The translations under genes were made by a program, and so were the position numbers. A model generated the notes under the pieces. The model searched no databases, was not told the origin of the DNA, and saw nothing but the letters and a program-made list of their open reading frames with translations. From Aotearoamyces nothofagi (taxonomy: Eukaryota > Ascomycota > Leotiomycetes > Leotiales > Tympanidaceae), in the NCBI GenBank assembly GCA_015345905.1, contig JADDTR010000020.1:372001-436000 (forward strand): DNA of 64,000 nucleotides, written 5' to 3'. Of the stretch, positions 1 to 11,691 are shown piece after piece. Within the stretch, counting starts at the first letter, position 1. Every line of letters begins with the position of its first letter.

Positions 1-319
1 TGCTCAGGCCCTCTAATTCTATAGTCTCGAGCTCTATAGAAGATCTTGAGACGCTAGCAATGAACACTGATTCGATAGTTTCTGATCCTTCGTCTTTCTT
101 GACTACAGGTTTGATGGATGGCACAGGTATCTTTTCATGCTCGCGAGGCGCCTTTGATTTGTTACATGAGCGAGATAATACCTCAACGTTTGTCTCCTGG
201 TCGTCCATTACAAGTTCTTGGTTACCAGGATCGCTTCTGCTACTAAATAAAATAGTTGTGCTGCATGGATGGATTGCATATGATGAGTGAGAAGCTAGAA
301 ATTTACGTTTATCAAACAT
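1..319 (-). CDS. Partial hypothetical protein, runs off left edge
   Basis: A frame beginning with ATG at 319 stays open for about 106 codons to the window edge, so only the N-terminus is visible. The translation starts MFDKRKFLASHSS and becomes rich in Ser, Glu and Lys, with stretches such as KPVVKKDEGSETIE that look like a disordered region. A second in-frame Met at codon 38 (MDDQE, base 208) is an alternative start. No signal peptide, membrane segment or known domain is seen. The opposite strand has a shorter closed frame that I treat as its shadow. I do not recognise the family; an open frame of this length at the edge is suggestive, not decisive. Confidence 0.4.
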   Translation of the reverse strand, partial: MFDKRKFLASHSSYAIHPCSTTILFSSRSDPGNQELVMDDQETNVEVLSRSCNKSKAPREHEKIPVPSIKPVVKKDEGSETIESVFIASVSRSSIELETIELEGLS

Positions 320-1119
320 GGTAGTTAAGAAGTAGAGTATAGAGACCGCGGAAATAATAGAAAATCAATCAATAAAACAGGCATCCGCGATTCACAGCTT
401 ATGGATACTTGATGGCTGGTGAATCGAGACACAGCCAATGGAACCGGTCTTGCTCATTCGAGAAACGTGAATTGTCTGAGGGTTCTTATTCTTCACAGGT
501 AGAGAAAGGCTTAGTATTAATGTAAACAAACTCTACTATTCCATGTAGTTATTAGAAGTAAATAAAAGGCTCATGTTAATCATCCGCGCGAGGTTTCTAC
601 CCTCGGCCTCTGAACATAGAGCGTCAATTCTTCTCTACGGATGGTTTAGAACGACAACTTTGAGCTTCAAGCATCTTACATGTCGTTTCCAATTTGTGCC
701 GTATATACCAGACCAGAAGGATATCCTGAGCAGCGGCGTTGTTCATGTAGAAGAGGCGAAACCTAAAATGAAAAGGTGGACGGGCGAGAGCAAGGCAGAT
801 TGCTGAACCTCCTGGATAGGCCAGCCCGTTGATATTGGCAGTAATGGGCCTTTATTTGATTTTCGCAATCATCCAGATAAGGTAGCATTGCACTTTCCCC
901 TTACCATCGGCCCCGATTTAGCCTTTAACTACCTGAGTCGAGGAGTCTCTTCCGGCATATTGTGGCTTTCCAGGTACTAGCTTCGGTTTAGAGCCCACAG
1001 CGACAGCCCTGAGGGCTCAGCACCTCACCACACGAGCCAACTTTCCAAACTCTATAAGAAGCCGGCCGCGCCTGCTGCCGTTCCATCAAGTCGCAGCTCC
1101 GGGTACAACGAACCCAAAA
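320..1119. other. Intergenic region upstream of ureohydrolase
   Basis: This gap lies between the start of the leftward edge gene and the start of the ureohydrolase, so it probably holds two divergent promoters. A 77-codon forward frame at 573-806 is open but matches nothing I know. No convincing TATA box or repeat is seen. Confidence 0.4.
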
Positions 1120-2770
1120 ATGGCCACCGTCGCTCTTCGTCTTGCCGTCTTCGCGCTCTTGCTGGCGGCCTCGTCGGGCCGACGTGTCGGCGGCTTCGCG
1201 CTGGCCAATCAGCATCACCGCTCGCAGACGCATATTGCTGACGGCTTCGTCGATGTATCTACTGGGAGCAAATTCTATGGCCTGAGCACATTTGGTAATC
1301 TCCCTTACGTTGGGTGTCTTGCTGGCGAGGATGGCGAGGCCGAGACTTATGACATTGCTATTCTTGGGGCACCTTTTGATACAGTGAGTCGCTCCCCTGG
1401 ACAGAAAGTGAAATGCTCGTTCGAAGGGTCTAAATGGCTTGTTTAGGGCTCGACGGGTCGGCCAGGAGCGCGATTTGGCCCGGCTGGTATTCGGAGAGGT
1501 TCTCAGCGGATAAATTCAGAAGATGGCTGGAGTATCTATACAGGTACGACAGCAGACTGTTGATCATGCATTCCTTGATTGCTTACTTGTAAAACAAAAA
1601 AAGAAGCTGATCAACAAATATGCAGGAGAGAATACGCTCAAATCGTGGGCTAAGATTGTAGATTGTGGCGATGCGCCACTGACGTTTCTCGACAACACAG
1701 TTGCATTGAGGCAGTTGGATAAAGCTCACAAGGCAAGCCATTCCATTGCTTCGACTCAAAATATTAGTTCTAAATCACTTAACAGATCGTCTCGTCAAGA
1801 GAAACCCATACAAAGCTAAAGGGGGTAGTACCGCGTATCGTGATGCTTGGTGGTGACCATACCACAACTCTCTCGGCCCTCAGATCAACTTACGAGAGAT
1901 GGGGACCGGTCTCGGTGATACATTTTGATAGCCACATTGGTCAGTAAGACTAGTGCACCAGTTGGGAGGATGCTTACTGATTAATTGATGAGCGTAGATA
2001 CGTGGGATCCTAAAGTACTAGGTATGTCAGATCTGCATCGGGTCTTTCAATACTGACGTGTTACAGGAGGAGGAGTTTCAGACTATGCGTATGTCCTTCC
2101 TGGAGTATTGTAGACTGCTCGACTGACATGCTGATTCAGCGGCGTGAACCATGGTACTTTCTTGCACATAGCGCATGAAGAGGTACATGCCCTTCAACAC
2201 CGCAGGACAAACTCGAGTAACTAACCCTGCCATAGGGATTGATTTTAAATTCGTCAATCCATGCTGGCATAAGAGCTCCTACCAACCGAGGCAAGAGAGA
2301 TCTCCGCAATGATCGTCGATGTGGATTTCAAATAATCACTGCACGTGACATTGATCGAATAGGGGTGCAAGGGGTGATCGATGCTTTGAGAGAAAGGGTT
2401 GGAGAGTCTAGAGTCTATATCAGCGTAGACATCGACGTCCTTGATCCCGCATTTGCGCCAGGTTAGTCCTTTCTGTATCGCAACTTTGTGATTTCCACCA
2501 CTGCAGGAAGACCTCGATACGTAAGGCTCGCCAACGCTAACGAGAACTACCTTTCTAGCAACAGGCACCTCTGAGCCAGGAGGCTGGTCCTCGCGTGAAC
2601 TGCTGAGTATCCTTGATGGTCTCCGAGGACTACAGGTTGTAGGCGCAGATGTGGTGGAAGTGGCTCCGATATATGATAATCCAGGGGAGACGACTGTGCT
2701 GGTAGCAGCAGAAGCTGTGCTATCACTTCTGACTTTGATGGTCCAACAGCCAGTTCATGAGATAAGCTGA
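1120..2770 (+). CDS. Secreted agmatinase/arginase-family ureohydrolase
   Basis: Hydrolyses a guanidino compound (agmatine or a relative) to an amine plus urea. Proposed exons: 1120-1383, 1447-1543, 1626-1732, 1786-1939, 1998-2021, 2067-2088, 2140-2182, 2236-2461 and 2559-2770, giving 382 residues with the frame closed throughout. The binuclear manganese motifs are present in order: GGDHTTTLSA, HFDSHIDTWD and SVDIDVLDPAFAPATGTSEPGGW split across the last intron. The N-terminus MATVALRLAVFALLLAASS is a clear signal peptide, so the enzyme is probably secreted or in the secretory pathway, as in several fungal agmatinase paralogues. Intron 3 (1733-1785) appears to be a GC-AG intron after AAG, and exons 5 and 6 are only 24 and 22 nt. 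Substrate specificity (agmatine versus other guanidines) cannot be read from the sequence. Confidence 0.9.
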
Positions 2771-2924
2771 TATTTGGAGGGGAAATAGAGGAAAGCGAGA
2801 GAGGAGAAATCAGTGTTGTATAAACGGATTGGAAATTGTATAGCATCAGAATTGTGGCAGTCTGGATATTAAGAGTTCAAGGTATATCTAGCGAGTCTTC
2901 CGAATGCCCGCGCGCGGGGGAGTG

Positions 2925-2948
2925 ATAGATATCGAGATAGATATCGAG
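2925..2948. repeat. 12 bp tandem repeat, two copies
   Basis: Two perfect head-to-tail copies of ATAGATATCGAG, followed by the first bases of a third. Confidence 0.8.
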
Positions 2949-3075
2949 ATAGGTTTGGTGAAGGTCTATGTCCTAATAATACCGATAATACAGAAATCAA
3001 ACCACCACAGGCCGTACCGATGATTTCTTTCTGATCGGCATTCTCTGTAGAATTCCATAATCCAAATACAAGTAG

Positions 3076-3113
3076 TCATTCGCATGACATAGTATCATTC
3101 GCATGATATAGTG
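3076..3113. repeat. 19 bp tandem duplication
   Basis: Two adjacent 19 bp units beginning TCATTCGCATGA, differing at two positions. Confidence 0.75.
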
Positions 3114-4133
3114 CACTCTCTATATCATTGCATCGCTGATTGCCGGTACCTGTACGAAGTACGCGCTTGTAAAGAAATGCTGGAAAGCATCATTGGCTGA
3201 AGTGAACGACGCCTGGCAGGGTCGTATAACGGACCAATCAAAATGGGATATGCGCGTAAAGGTTGGGGGCCGTTCCTATGATCTGAAAAAGTACTCGACA
3301 ATATATTTCTGCTATTTGCTAATTTCACACCAATATATATGACCAGCACTTGCATTGCTTCATTCCAGCGAGGTATTCAAATGCAGCCAGCCTTTCCAAA
3401 TAGCCGCCGCATCTCTCTTCTCAATCGGCATGTCGGAGGATCGTTGGAGAACCAAGCACCCATCTTACCTGTGCCGCGAACCTCCCTCTCCTGAGGAAAT
3501 GGAGAAATATGTTCTCCTGTGATTTCTATCCGTTCATAAAATACGCTATAATGCCGAGAATAAACCTTGCTATTGCATTCTAACAAATGTCTTCGCCTCG
3601 ATTCTAACCTCCCTCGAGAAGTGCAGTCGCCGGATCACAGAGGCCCTGGAATTGAGCCTGGTGAGGATGAAGCACGTACGGTTCATTGAGGTTATGGCCG
3701 GCAGTCTGTCAGCTCAAATCGGATTCATCATTCTATCGATGCGGAAAAGAACCGAGAAGGCATATTATTAACTTTGGCTTGCTTTCCTACTCGAGTTCCT
3801 ACACTTCGTCGAGTGTTCTCGGGCTGGGGAGTTCACGATGTGTGGTAGAAATAAACTTTCGCTTAGCAAAATCAACATCCACTTCCAACGGCATATATGT
3901 ACCTACGGGGCGTACATCTCTTGATCTGAAGCAGTAATAACGACTGCTGATGGCCCAAAATCCAAAGTAATGCTTTGATAACACTGGTTTTTTTCTCTCT
4001 GATACGATAGTATCCAAACGCTGTGGATATCTTGTTCATCTCTGGATATTAAACTATTAGCGTTACGAAATTTCATTAAACCCTCTGCAACACTTCTACT
4101 GTAACGCAAGGCCTGACAGATACCATAAATCGA

Positions 4134-6524
4134 TTGAAGCGGTGCCGATCCCGCGTTTACTGGGGAATGGTACTACCGGCACCTGCCACTTCCGGGCCGG
4201 TTCATGAGCTGCAGCAAAAACCAGCTACAAGTTATCCGCCGGTTGAGGACGAGAAGATCCTGAAACAGCTGCTCGACTGGTCTCGGTTGCGTGGGGGATT
4301 TTTTAATGAAGCAGTTGAGATCAAACTTGGCGATTATGGCCTTGGACTTAGTGTCCGCAAACCTGGACGGAATATGGAGGACAAAGAAATGAAAGGCATA
4401 CAACAGCCTTCCACCCCCGAACATGGACTACCAGCAAATACTCGCATTATGTCATGTCCATTCAAGTTGTCTCTATCATACTTGAATGCTCTAGACATAT
4501 TTCCTGACTTGCAAGCTCATTCAGTACGTTTTCCACAAGAGATGTTTGAGGTCTTGGAACCTCATGTTATTGGGCACTTCTTTCTCATCCAGCAATACCT
4601 TACTGTCGAGACCTCGCATTGGGGGCCTTATATAAAATCATTACCTCAACCGCATGAGTACGAGAAGCTTGGGACTCCTCTCTGGTTTTCCGACGAAGAC
4701 AAGGAATGGCTAAAGGGTACCAACCTCGAAACGGCAGTGTCGGACAGAGAACGTTCGTGGCACACGGAATTCACGAAAGGGCTGGAAATCATTAATCGCA
4801 GCGTGGGTCTCGAGGGTCTCGGGCCCTTGTTGAATTACAATCTCTACCAATGGGCAGCCACGATTTTCAGCTCGAGGAGCTTTGTTTCAACTTTAATTCC
4901 AGGCGAGGTCTTCGAGAGCTTTAAGACTGATGATACGAGTATAACAGTGCAAGAAACTGAAGCTGCATCTAAGACATCACCACCTATATCACAATCTGTG
5001 TTCTTTGATAGAGATACTTGGAGATCAAAATTCTTTCGAGATGGTCCTTATCCCGTTCTCTTTCCAGTTGTCGACTTAGCCAATCACAAGCCTAGTGCAA
5101 GAGTTACTTGGTACACGGACGTGGGTACTGAACCTAAGGACTTAAGCATTATCATCGATGAAGATATGTCTCACGGCTGTGAGATATTCAATAATTATGG
5201 CCCGAAAAGCAACACCGAGCTTTTGCTGGGCTACGGCTTTGTGATCCCAGACAACGACGAAGTCACCATTGCTTTCAAGCCCCCTACAGAAGAATTAATG
5301 GGAATTCGCAGACACCAGCATTGCTATAAGGAGTCTGTCACTCAAGCAAATCAATCTATCTTCCATGTTTATCGGAAACCGTACTTTAGAAAAGATGATT
5401 GCCGTCTTCCACAATTCTGCGTCTTTGAAGATGGATGTGTCGACACACTCGCGCTTTATGTGGCAAACCAGCGCGAGAAAGAGTTCATCTTGAACAACCC
5501 AGACTATTGTCCAGAGAGAGACTCCGGAAAATCTTTCACAGGTCCAATGTTCCGTAGTACACTTAATGTGATGTCAGTTCTCTATGAGAAGTTGAATCAT
5601 GAGCTAGGTAAAATCCGTGCCACTGATGGCATGCATGTAAGGGATAATATTTCAGAACCTGAAAATATGAATCAACTTTCCGCAAAAATGTATCGGGATG
5701 GGCAGGTTTACACCCTAGATCATGCTATTCGTGCACTTGAATGCCGACTTAAAGAGGCAGCAAATCAGAACATGTTCTGTAGGCACATAGAAGCTTCATC
5801 GGCGACGATGCCAACGATATCAAACATCAAGGATAATCAAGTCAACCCAGAACTTGTGACATTAGAATCTGCGTTCAGTTGGTTGTCCAAGATCAACTTT
5901 GGGCTATGGGATGAAGTAGCCGGCGTCATGTCTAAAGAGCTAGAATTGGCCCTTCCTGATAGCCCGAGATCTTTGCTCTGTATCAAATGGGAGGATGTTT
6001 TCGAAGGCGAATGGGACTTCACGGTTTGGTGCCTCTGGATATTCATAATTATCACTCTCCGTCTCTTCAAAAAAGACGGACATTCGTCAGAAGGAAATGT
6101 CGGAGACTGGATGGACACTATGCTCGCGTAAGCTTTTTTTTCTTCCATTGAGATTAGGAACGCCAAGGTGGTCCAGAAATACTGACAACGTCCTGCGCAT
6201 AGGATCTACAACCCCGACAATAATTTATCTGGCTGGGCATTCGAGAAATTCCAGGGCGAGACGGACGAGCTCAAGACGCTCGAGAATATGGTTGAGGCCA
6301 TTGGAAAATCCCTAGATTCCAGCCCAGATCTAGGCTTCCTTGGTGTGAGCACTCTAGGAGCCGGCGATCGCAACAGAAAACTCTTCAACCTTGCAAGCAC
6401 TATTGCTCGAGAAGAGTCCATATTTTACACCTTGCCAGATGGCAAGAGGCAACGGGTTCTATGCTTGTCCAAGCAAACTGAAAGCTGGACTAATAATGCA
6501 GAGAGCAATGGATTGGAGAAATGA
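4134..6524 (+). CDS. SET-domain protein lysine methyltransferase (Rubisco LSMT/SETD-like)
   Basis: Probable S-adenosylmethionine-dependent lysine methyltransferase of the split-SET group that includes Rubisco LSMT, SETD3/SETD6 and yeast Rkm enzymes; the substrate is unknown. Exons 4134-6127 and 6203-6524 are joined by a GT-AG intron of 75 nt, giving 771 residues. An early GLGLSVRKPGR segment fits the first SET strand. Around residue 317 VVDLANHKPSA matches the conserved N-H motif, and near residue 355 IFNNYGPKSNTELLLGYGF matches the SET core with its pseudoknot Asn-His/Tyr. The remainder resembles the helical substrate-binding C-terminal region of this group. The first ATG is used; a second at 4167 (MVLPAPATSG) is an equally good start. 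An insertion rich in Ser/Thr lies between residues 265 and 285. Confidence 0.85.
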
Positions 6525-7387
6525 AAAACAGGCCATGGAGCCGGCTCCGGCAGGCAGCCAAATTACCTGAGGCCAAATTAGAGTGCAAGGAAAAGAAACC
6601 ATAGGAGTAGGCTGACCCGAATGGCAAGAATAGACCCGATACTAGTATAAGCCAACTCTAAGGTATGCGAATACCGAGCTGGCCTGACGAAAAGAAGCGG
6701 TGGTGCCGTTTCTGGTATCGCCGCCGAGCCGCTACTCATATAACAGGAGCATGGAAATGAATTGGCTAAGACTACCTGACTTGCTGAGCGGAAGAGGGTA
6801 TATAAGCACTATCAGCTCTATGCAGGACTAAGAGAGAAATCAAAGAATAGCATCGGATATTACCAAGTCCGTTGAGAATGGCAGTGGCGGCAAGAAGAGC
6901 GGATGACATCATATGTGTATATAATATAATCTCCAGGAGGGGGGGGGGGGGGGGATATTCGGTAGTTTTCCTGAGATAGGAGCAATGAGAGCAGGCAATT
7001 CTGATCGGTGGCTGTTAATATCACCATAGCTGATAAATACTAGATCTATGTTCTCTGCACCTTAGCCTCCTAGACCTATCTCTACCAGGGACAAGTTCTG
7101 ATACCCTAGCTAGCTAGCTTTGTTGCCATCTGTAGAGACTGTTCCAATTTGGCTGCCGTCAGGCAGAGCTGCTATGATCTCTTTCTCGTTCTTTCGTGTT
7201 GCTTTGGACTCTTGTGAGCTATTCCAGATACTGGGTATTATAACATTTCACATGTAGGCAGAAACCCAACACCCCTATGGGTGAAAGCTAGGCAAAACCA
7301 GAGTATCAATTGTAGAAGGGTTCATAAAAAGTGAAATTCCCGTGGTATTTCCGGTGTAACGCCGTCTGAAACTATATACCTGTACAA
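6525..7387. other. Intergenic region, convergent genes
   Basis: Lies between the 3' ends of the SET gene and psf3. It contains a G homopolymer (listed) and a short CTAG run near 7101-7115. No coding signal seen. Confidence 0.5.
6939..6954. repeat. Poly-G tract (16 G)
   Basis: Uninterrupted run of sixteen G directly visible in the sequence. Long G runs are error-prone in sequencing, so its exact length is uncertain. Confidence 0.85.
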
Positions 7388-8001
7388 TCAAGACTTCTTA
7401 ACGTCGTTAGTCCATACTCGCGTTGTTTTCGCACTCTCATGGGCGACTCTAAAAAGAGCCCTTTCCGTCTCGTCGAGACCACGCAGAAACTCGACGCCGT
7501 CAATACCGACACCCACGCCACCACTACCCCTGGTGCCCGCACCAGCATTAGCAGCGTGATCACCAATTTCAGCAGCCCTAACCCGAAAAGTTTCCATCAA
7601 TATGTCTAGTAATTCCTCCTCCTCAAACAGCTCCAACATTCGAGCACCGAGGCTATAGAAATTCGAGGCCTGAGCCCTTAGATCGACAGATTTTGGATCG
7701 GCTTTGAGCGCGTTTATAACGCGTTGATCGAAACATGACGGGAGATCGAGGGTGACGAGGGTCTTTAGTGCGTCAGGCGAGGAGACTGCGAGCATTTCGG
7801 CAAGCCAAAGAGGTAGATCGACGCGTGTACCAGACTTCAGGGCTTGCCCGGCGTTATTGTCAAGATAGCCCAAGCCAGGGACGTCGAGTTCAAAGGTGCA
7901 CGGGACTTTCTGCAACGTGTTAATGAGGGTTTTCGTACTGCGAAGCGTGAGTTCCATACCTGAGCGTCGGTTAGGATCGCGTCAATATCGTAGTAGGACA
8001 T
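7388..8001 (-). CDS. psf3: DNA replication complex GINS protein Psf3
   Basis: Subunit of the GINS tetramer, which joins Mcm2-7 and Cdc45 to form the CMG replicative helicase in the nucleus. Exon 1 (7960-8001) encodes just 14 residues, MSYYDIDAILTDAQ, and a 50 nt intron (7910-7959) leads into KVPCTFELDVPGLGYLDNNA, a hallmark Psf3 N-terminus. Total length is 187 residues, in the usual range for the family. The B-domain and helical A-domain segments follow (GTRVDLPLWLAEMLAV, DLRAQASNFYSLGARMLEL). A Gly/Ala-rich loop (NAGAGTRGSGGVGVGI) interrupts the C-terminal part. The start was chosen because the short first exon restores the family N-terminus; starting at the in-frame ATG at 7957 would translate intron sequence. 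Confidence 0.95.
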
Positions 8002-9123
8002 TATGGCCGTGCACGTAGAGGGGAAAGAAGTGTCGGCTCTTGTAGTCTTAGGGAGGGTTGCGGCACGTCTAGATGCGTTCGAGTTGCTCAGTTCGATGAC
8101 TATTAAAAATTTAGTCCTGTACGGAACGATTTTGCTATGAGAACGAAAGCAACTTACGAACTATCGGAAATGGGAGATTCTGCCGCGAGGCGGATCTGGC
8201 TCCTGTCGAGGTAGAAGTGCTTGTGGCTTTTGAAATGTCAATATTGTACCCTCTTTAATGAACAATTATGGCACGAGAATTGCAGTGCAACTTACTGCCA
8301 ATTCTATCTACGGAATCCTTTCGTGGGAGCGTACTGTAACGCGTTAGCAACTCAATCTGCCAGAGTATAGCGGGGTCATTTAGTACCAAAGCCTGACTAG
8401 TTTAAAGTAACAACAATAGAGCAGCTCAGAATCTCGACAAGCTGTTCTATCGGATGAAAGCTTATAAATTGTACAGCCCTGTGTTCGACAGTTCTGCCAA
8501 AGAATATCAGGGAAAACGGGACGCAAAGTCGAAAATGAAGAGCGTTAATGTTACTAGAACGAGCCTTATCGCAGGATATGTGCTTATCGGTTCAAACTGT
8601 CTTCGGCCGATAGTTTATCCGGCGATAATGCCATGCGTATGCGTAGCGGCGTGTGAGCTGCTGAAATAACTGTTTAGGTTGCTATATAAAATACTATTTC
8701 CCCCTGAACAAGTATTTAGCGTCTCGCCGCTGATTCAGACGAGGAGGCCACTAAATATTTTTGTTTACGGAGTTGCGTTAATTTTAGGCAGTCCTATCGC
8801 TAAACTCCAGGGCAATTGATCACTAATCCTACAGGGCTCTTCAGCGATGCTGGTCTGGAATTTCAAAGCAGCGACGAGGCACTGAATAATTATTCCGGGG
8901 GCCGGGGGGCCCTGTAAGGTAAACATTCGTTTAGACTTCCGCTTCGGCTCTCGGGAACAACTCGCTATGAGGTCGGTATGACGTTAAACTTAGAAGCTCC
9001 ATCTCAACGAACCTCTTGCGCAATTGCTGAGCGATAATTCTTCCTGCTTCCAAATTCTCCAATTGATATAAGACACACCATTAAAGCTGTGCAATATAAC
9101 CAAGATATCAATACATTAAAGCA
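8002..9123. other. Intergenic region between psf3 and sod2
   Basis: Divergent promoters for psf3 and the superoxide dismutase gene are expected here. A 71-codon forward frame at 8454-8669 has no recognisable content. A G/C run of mixed GGGGG and CCC lies near 8899-8912. No clear TATA box found. Confidence 0.45.
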
Positions 9124-9966
9124 ATGTCGACCACCATTTTCCGTGCTGTTCCAGCAGGCCGTTCGGCTCTCCGTGCTGCCTCCAAGAGAGTTGCCGGTGT
9201 CTCCAGCATCAGCTTCGTTCGAGGCAAGGCTACTCTACCAGACCTTCCATGTATGATTACTGTGTTGTTTCCTTGTCTATGGCAGAGTGAACGGCTAATA
9301 CCTTTACAGACGACTATGGTGCACTTGAGCCTGCCATCTCAGGAAAGATCATGGAACTCCACCATAAGAACCACCATCAAACATACGTCAACAGTTATAA
9401 CGCTGCGAGTGAGAAACTGCAAGCGGCAGAGTCTGTAGAGGATATTCCAGCAATCATCGCCTTGCAGCCAGTGATCAATTTCCATGGTGGTGGACATATC
9501 AACCACTCTCTGTTCTGGGAGAACTTGGCACCATCGAATAAGGATGGTGGCGGTGAGCCATCTGGACAGCTGAAGGTTAGTAATTACATATTAAAGATCA
9601 TACGTACCTCTTCCTAGCATAACTTCATCACTGTCATTTAACATTTGCTGATGCTGCCCACTATTATAGGCTGCAATTGACAAGTCATACGGTACCTTTC
9701 CCGAGTTTCAATCCAAATTCAACACGGCTCTCGCAGGTATCCAAGGCAGTGGATGGGCATGGTTGGTCAAGGATACTGAGACCGGACATGTGGAGATCAA
9801 GACATATGCAAACCAGGATCCAGTGGTGGGCAGATATGTTCCAATCCTAGGTGTTGATGCTTGGGAGCACGCATACTACCTCCAGTACCAGAACCGCAAG
9901 GCGGAGTATTTCAAGGCTGTTTGGGATGTTCTTAACTGGAAGGTAGCCGAGAAGAGATTTCTATGA
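9124..9966 (+). CDS. sod2: Mitochondrial superoxide dismutase [Mn]
   Basis: Converts superoxide to hydrogen peroxide and oxygen in the mitochondrial matrix. Exons 9124-9250, 9310-9575 and 9670-9966 give 229 residues. The first 35 or so residues (MSTTIFRAVPAGRSALRAAS...) are rich in Arg, Ser and Ala and lack acidic residues, a typical matrix presequence, after which the mature enzyme begins near ATLPDLPYDYGALEP. Metal ligands are visible: His in MELHHKNHHQTYV, His in GGGHINHSLFW, and Asp and His in GVDAWEHAYYLQY. The GGGHINH and QGSGWAWLV segments fit the manganese type more than the iron type. The C-terminus is NWKVAEKRFL. Confidence 0.97.
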
Positions 9967-10659
9967 ACTCGAGCATGCCGAAGATCAATTATTAATTGGG
10001 GATGAGTTATAAGTCAGGGATGTAGTGACAGTTTAGCGGGTCGAGAGAGCTTTTCAATTGAAACCATCGACACTATAGTCTTCGGCTTTTCAGAGGTATT
10101 TAGAGGATGACTGATACAGGCTATCTGGAAATTTGTAGCATCCCGTGAACCCATTGAGTCCGTGAGTACATACACAGCTGAACGGATTTCTTCGTTAGTA
10201 CTTTCGAGCATGCTCCGGTATCCGGGGCTCCGCTGTCGTCATCCTTCCCTAGAAACGCGACTTATCTCGCCGATAAGGAAATTATCGACTCCTCCAATTT
10301 TATGGTTATGCCACATGTATCTCCGATGGTCAAGTCAATGAGGAATTTCTAAGAAGTGTTCTTTCATAATACCCACTCTGAGATGCGTATACAGTTGAGA
10401 GATATGCGCATTGACCAAGCTGCGGCAGTGCTTGCCACGTACTGTACATCACGGTAAGCACCTCGGCATATTGTTATCGCGTTTCTTATTGCTCGACTTA
10501 GGACACATATAGCATCCCGTATTTCCTAGCTATTGACCTATATTCTCACATCGAAACGAATCCTATATCGAGCTATATCCTCACATCGAAACGATCTTCA
10601 TGCCGGGTGGCCACATTTCTCTCTCACAGTTATATGCTTCGTAACGTCTACCTTACAGC
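9967..10659. other. Intergenic region, sod2 3' side and esterase promoter
   Basis: No coding signal is seen. A near-perfect 23 bp direct repeat (listed) lies roughly 70-120 bp before the esterase ATG and so falls in its likely promoter or leader. Confidence 0.5.
10538..10595. repeat. 23 bp direct repeat, period 35
   Basis: CTATATTCTCACATCGAAAC at 10538 recurs as CTATATCCTCACATCGAAAC at 10573; the 23 bp copies differ at two positions. They lie just upstream of the esterase gene and could be paired regulatory sites or a local duplication. Confidence 0.75.
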
Positions 10660-11691
10660 ATGACCAGCATCGGAAAGACAGTAGTTCCTGGCGAGCCTAG
10701 CTCCGACTCTTACATCGCACCCTCACTCTCTCTAACGCAACGCATCTCGTACTGGCTCCGTCTCTGGGCCTTGAAGCTCCTTGCCAGTACCTACATCACA
10801 CTGCGACCGGTCGCTGCGTCTTCGCAGCCAAGTTTTATCCGGGCCTACGCATCTCGACCACATCTCAAGAACCGCATCTACATCCCACGTACACACAAGG
10901 AGGGCACATCTCTGCCTCTCTATATCTCAATTCACGGCGGCGGCTTTGCAATCGCTTCTCCGAAAGGGGACGACGAGATTTGCACAGCATTCGCGAACCG
11001 ATTCAACGTCGTTGTCGCGAACATTAACTACTCGAAGGCCCCGAGCTACCAATTCCCCGTACCTACTCATGATGTGGTGGCGATTGTACTGGCGGTGATT
11101 GAAGACGATGCACTTCCAATTGACAAGTCGCGGGTGGCAATTGGAGGTTTCAGCGCGGGCGGGAATCTAGCACTGAGTGCAGTGCAGTCTCCCGAGCTGC
11201 GAGAAAAGATCAGAGGCGTGGTTGCGTGGTACCCCGTGGTAGATTTTAGCATCCCAGTAGAGACGAAGGTGAAAACCCGGCCTTACAAGAACTCTGGCGA
11301 TGTGGATATGCTTGCGGGGATGGCTTCGATCTTTGATAATGGATACGTGCCCGCTGGGCAGGACCTGAAAGACCCGTTGCTCAGTGTGGCGTACGCGAGG
11401 AAAGAGAACCTGCCTCAGTATATTTATGCTGTTGTAGCTGAATATGATATGCTATTGGATGAGGCAAGACAGATGATGTTGAGGCTTGCGGGGATCGAGA
11501 ATCCGACCGAAGAGGAGAAGGCCGCCTTTGAAATGGGAGGTTATAAATTTACACTGGTGAGGGGAGTGAAGCATGGGTTTACCCATAACAGAAGGGAGAG
11601 CAAGGAAGAGGATGCAAGACTGGCAGGAATTTGTGACCAGGCCGTGGACGAAGTCGGGACGTGGTTATTGCGGGGGCCATTTGCGAAATAG
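10660..11691 (+). CDS. Alpha/beta hydrolase fold-3 esterase (HSL family)
   Basis: Intronless 343-residue carboxylesterase/lipase of the hormone-sensitive-lipase family (alpha/beta hydrolase fold-3). The oxyanion-hole motif is ISIHGGGFAIASP near residue 91. The nucleophile elbow is GGFSAGG with Ser near 165. The acid is probably Asp in AEYDMLLDEA near 263, and the base is His in VKHGFTH near 305, all with normal spacing. A hydrophobic stretch around residues 31-48 (YWLRLWALKLLASTYITL) could be a membrane anchor or a cap-domain helix. The substrate is unknown; related fungal proteins include secondary-metabolite and xenobiotic esterases, but no biosynthetic genes are nearby. Confidence 0.92.
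   Translation: MTSIGKTVVPGEPSSDSYIAPSLSLTQRISYWLRLWALKLLASTYITLRPVAASSQPSFIRAYASRPHLKNRIYIPRTHKEGTSLPLYISIHGGGFAIASPKGDDEICTAFANRFNVVVANINYSKAPSYQFPVPTHDVVAIVLAVIEDDALPIDKSRVAIGGFSAGGNLALSAVQSPELREKIRGVVAWYPVVDFSIPVETKVKTRPYKNSGDVDMLAGMASIFDNGYVPAGQDLKDPLLSVAYARKENLPQYIYAVVAEYDMLLDEARQMMLRLAGIENPTEEEKAAFEMGGYKFTLVRGVKHGFTHNRRESKEEDARLAGICDQAVDEVGTWLLRGPFAK

Larger units (their letters stand above)
2771..4133. other. Intergenic region
   Basis: Holds two short tandem repeats listed separately and otherwise no coding signal I can support; the 60-99 codon frames here on both strands overlap each other and have no recognisable content. Confidence 0.45.
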
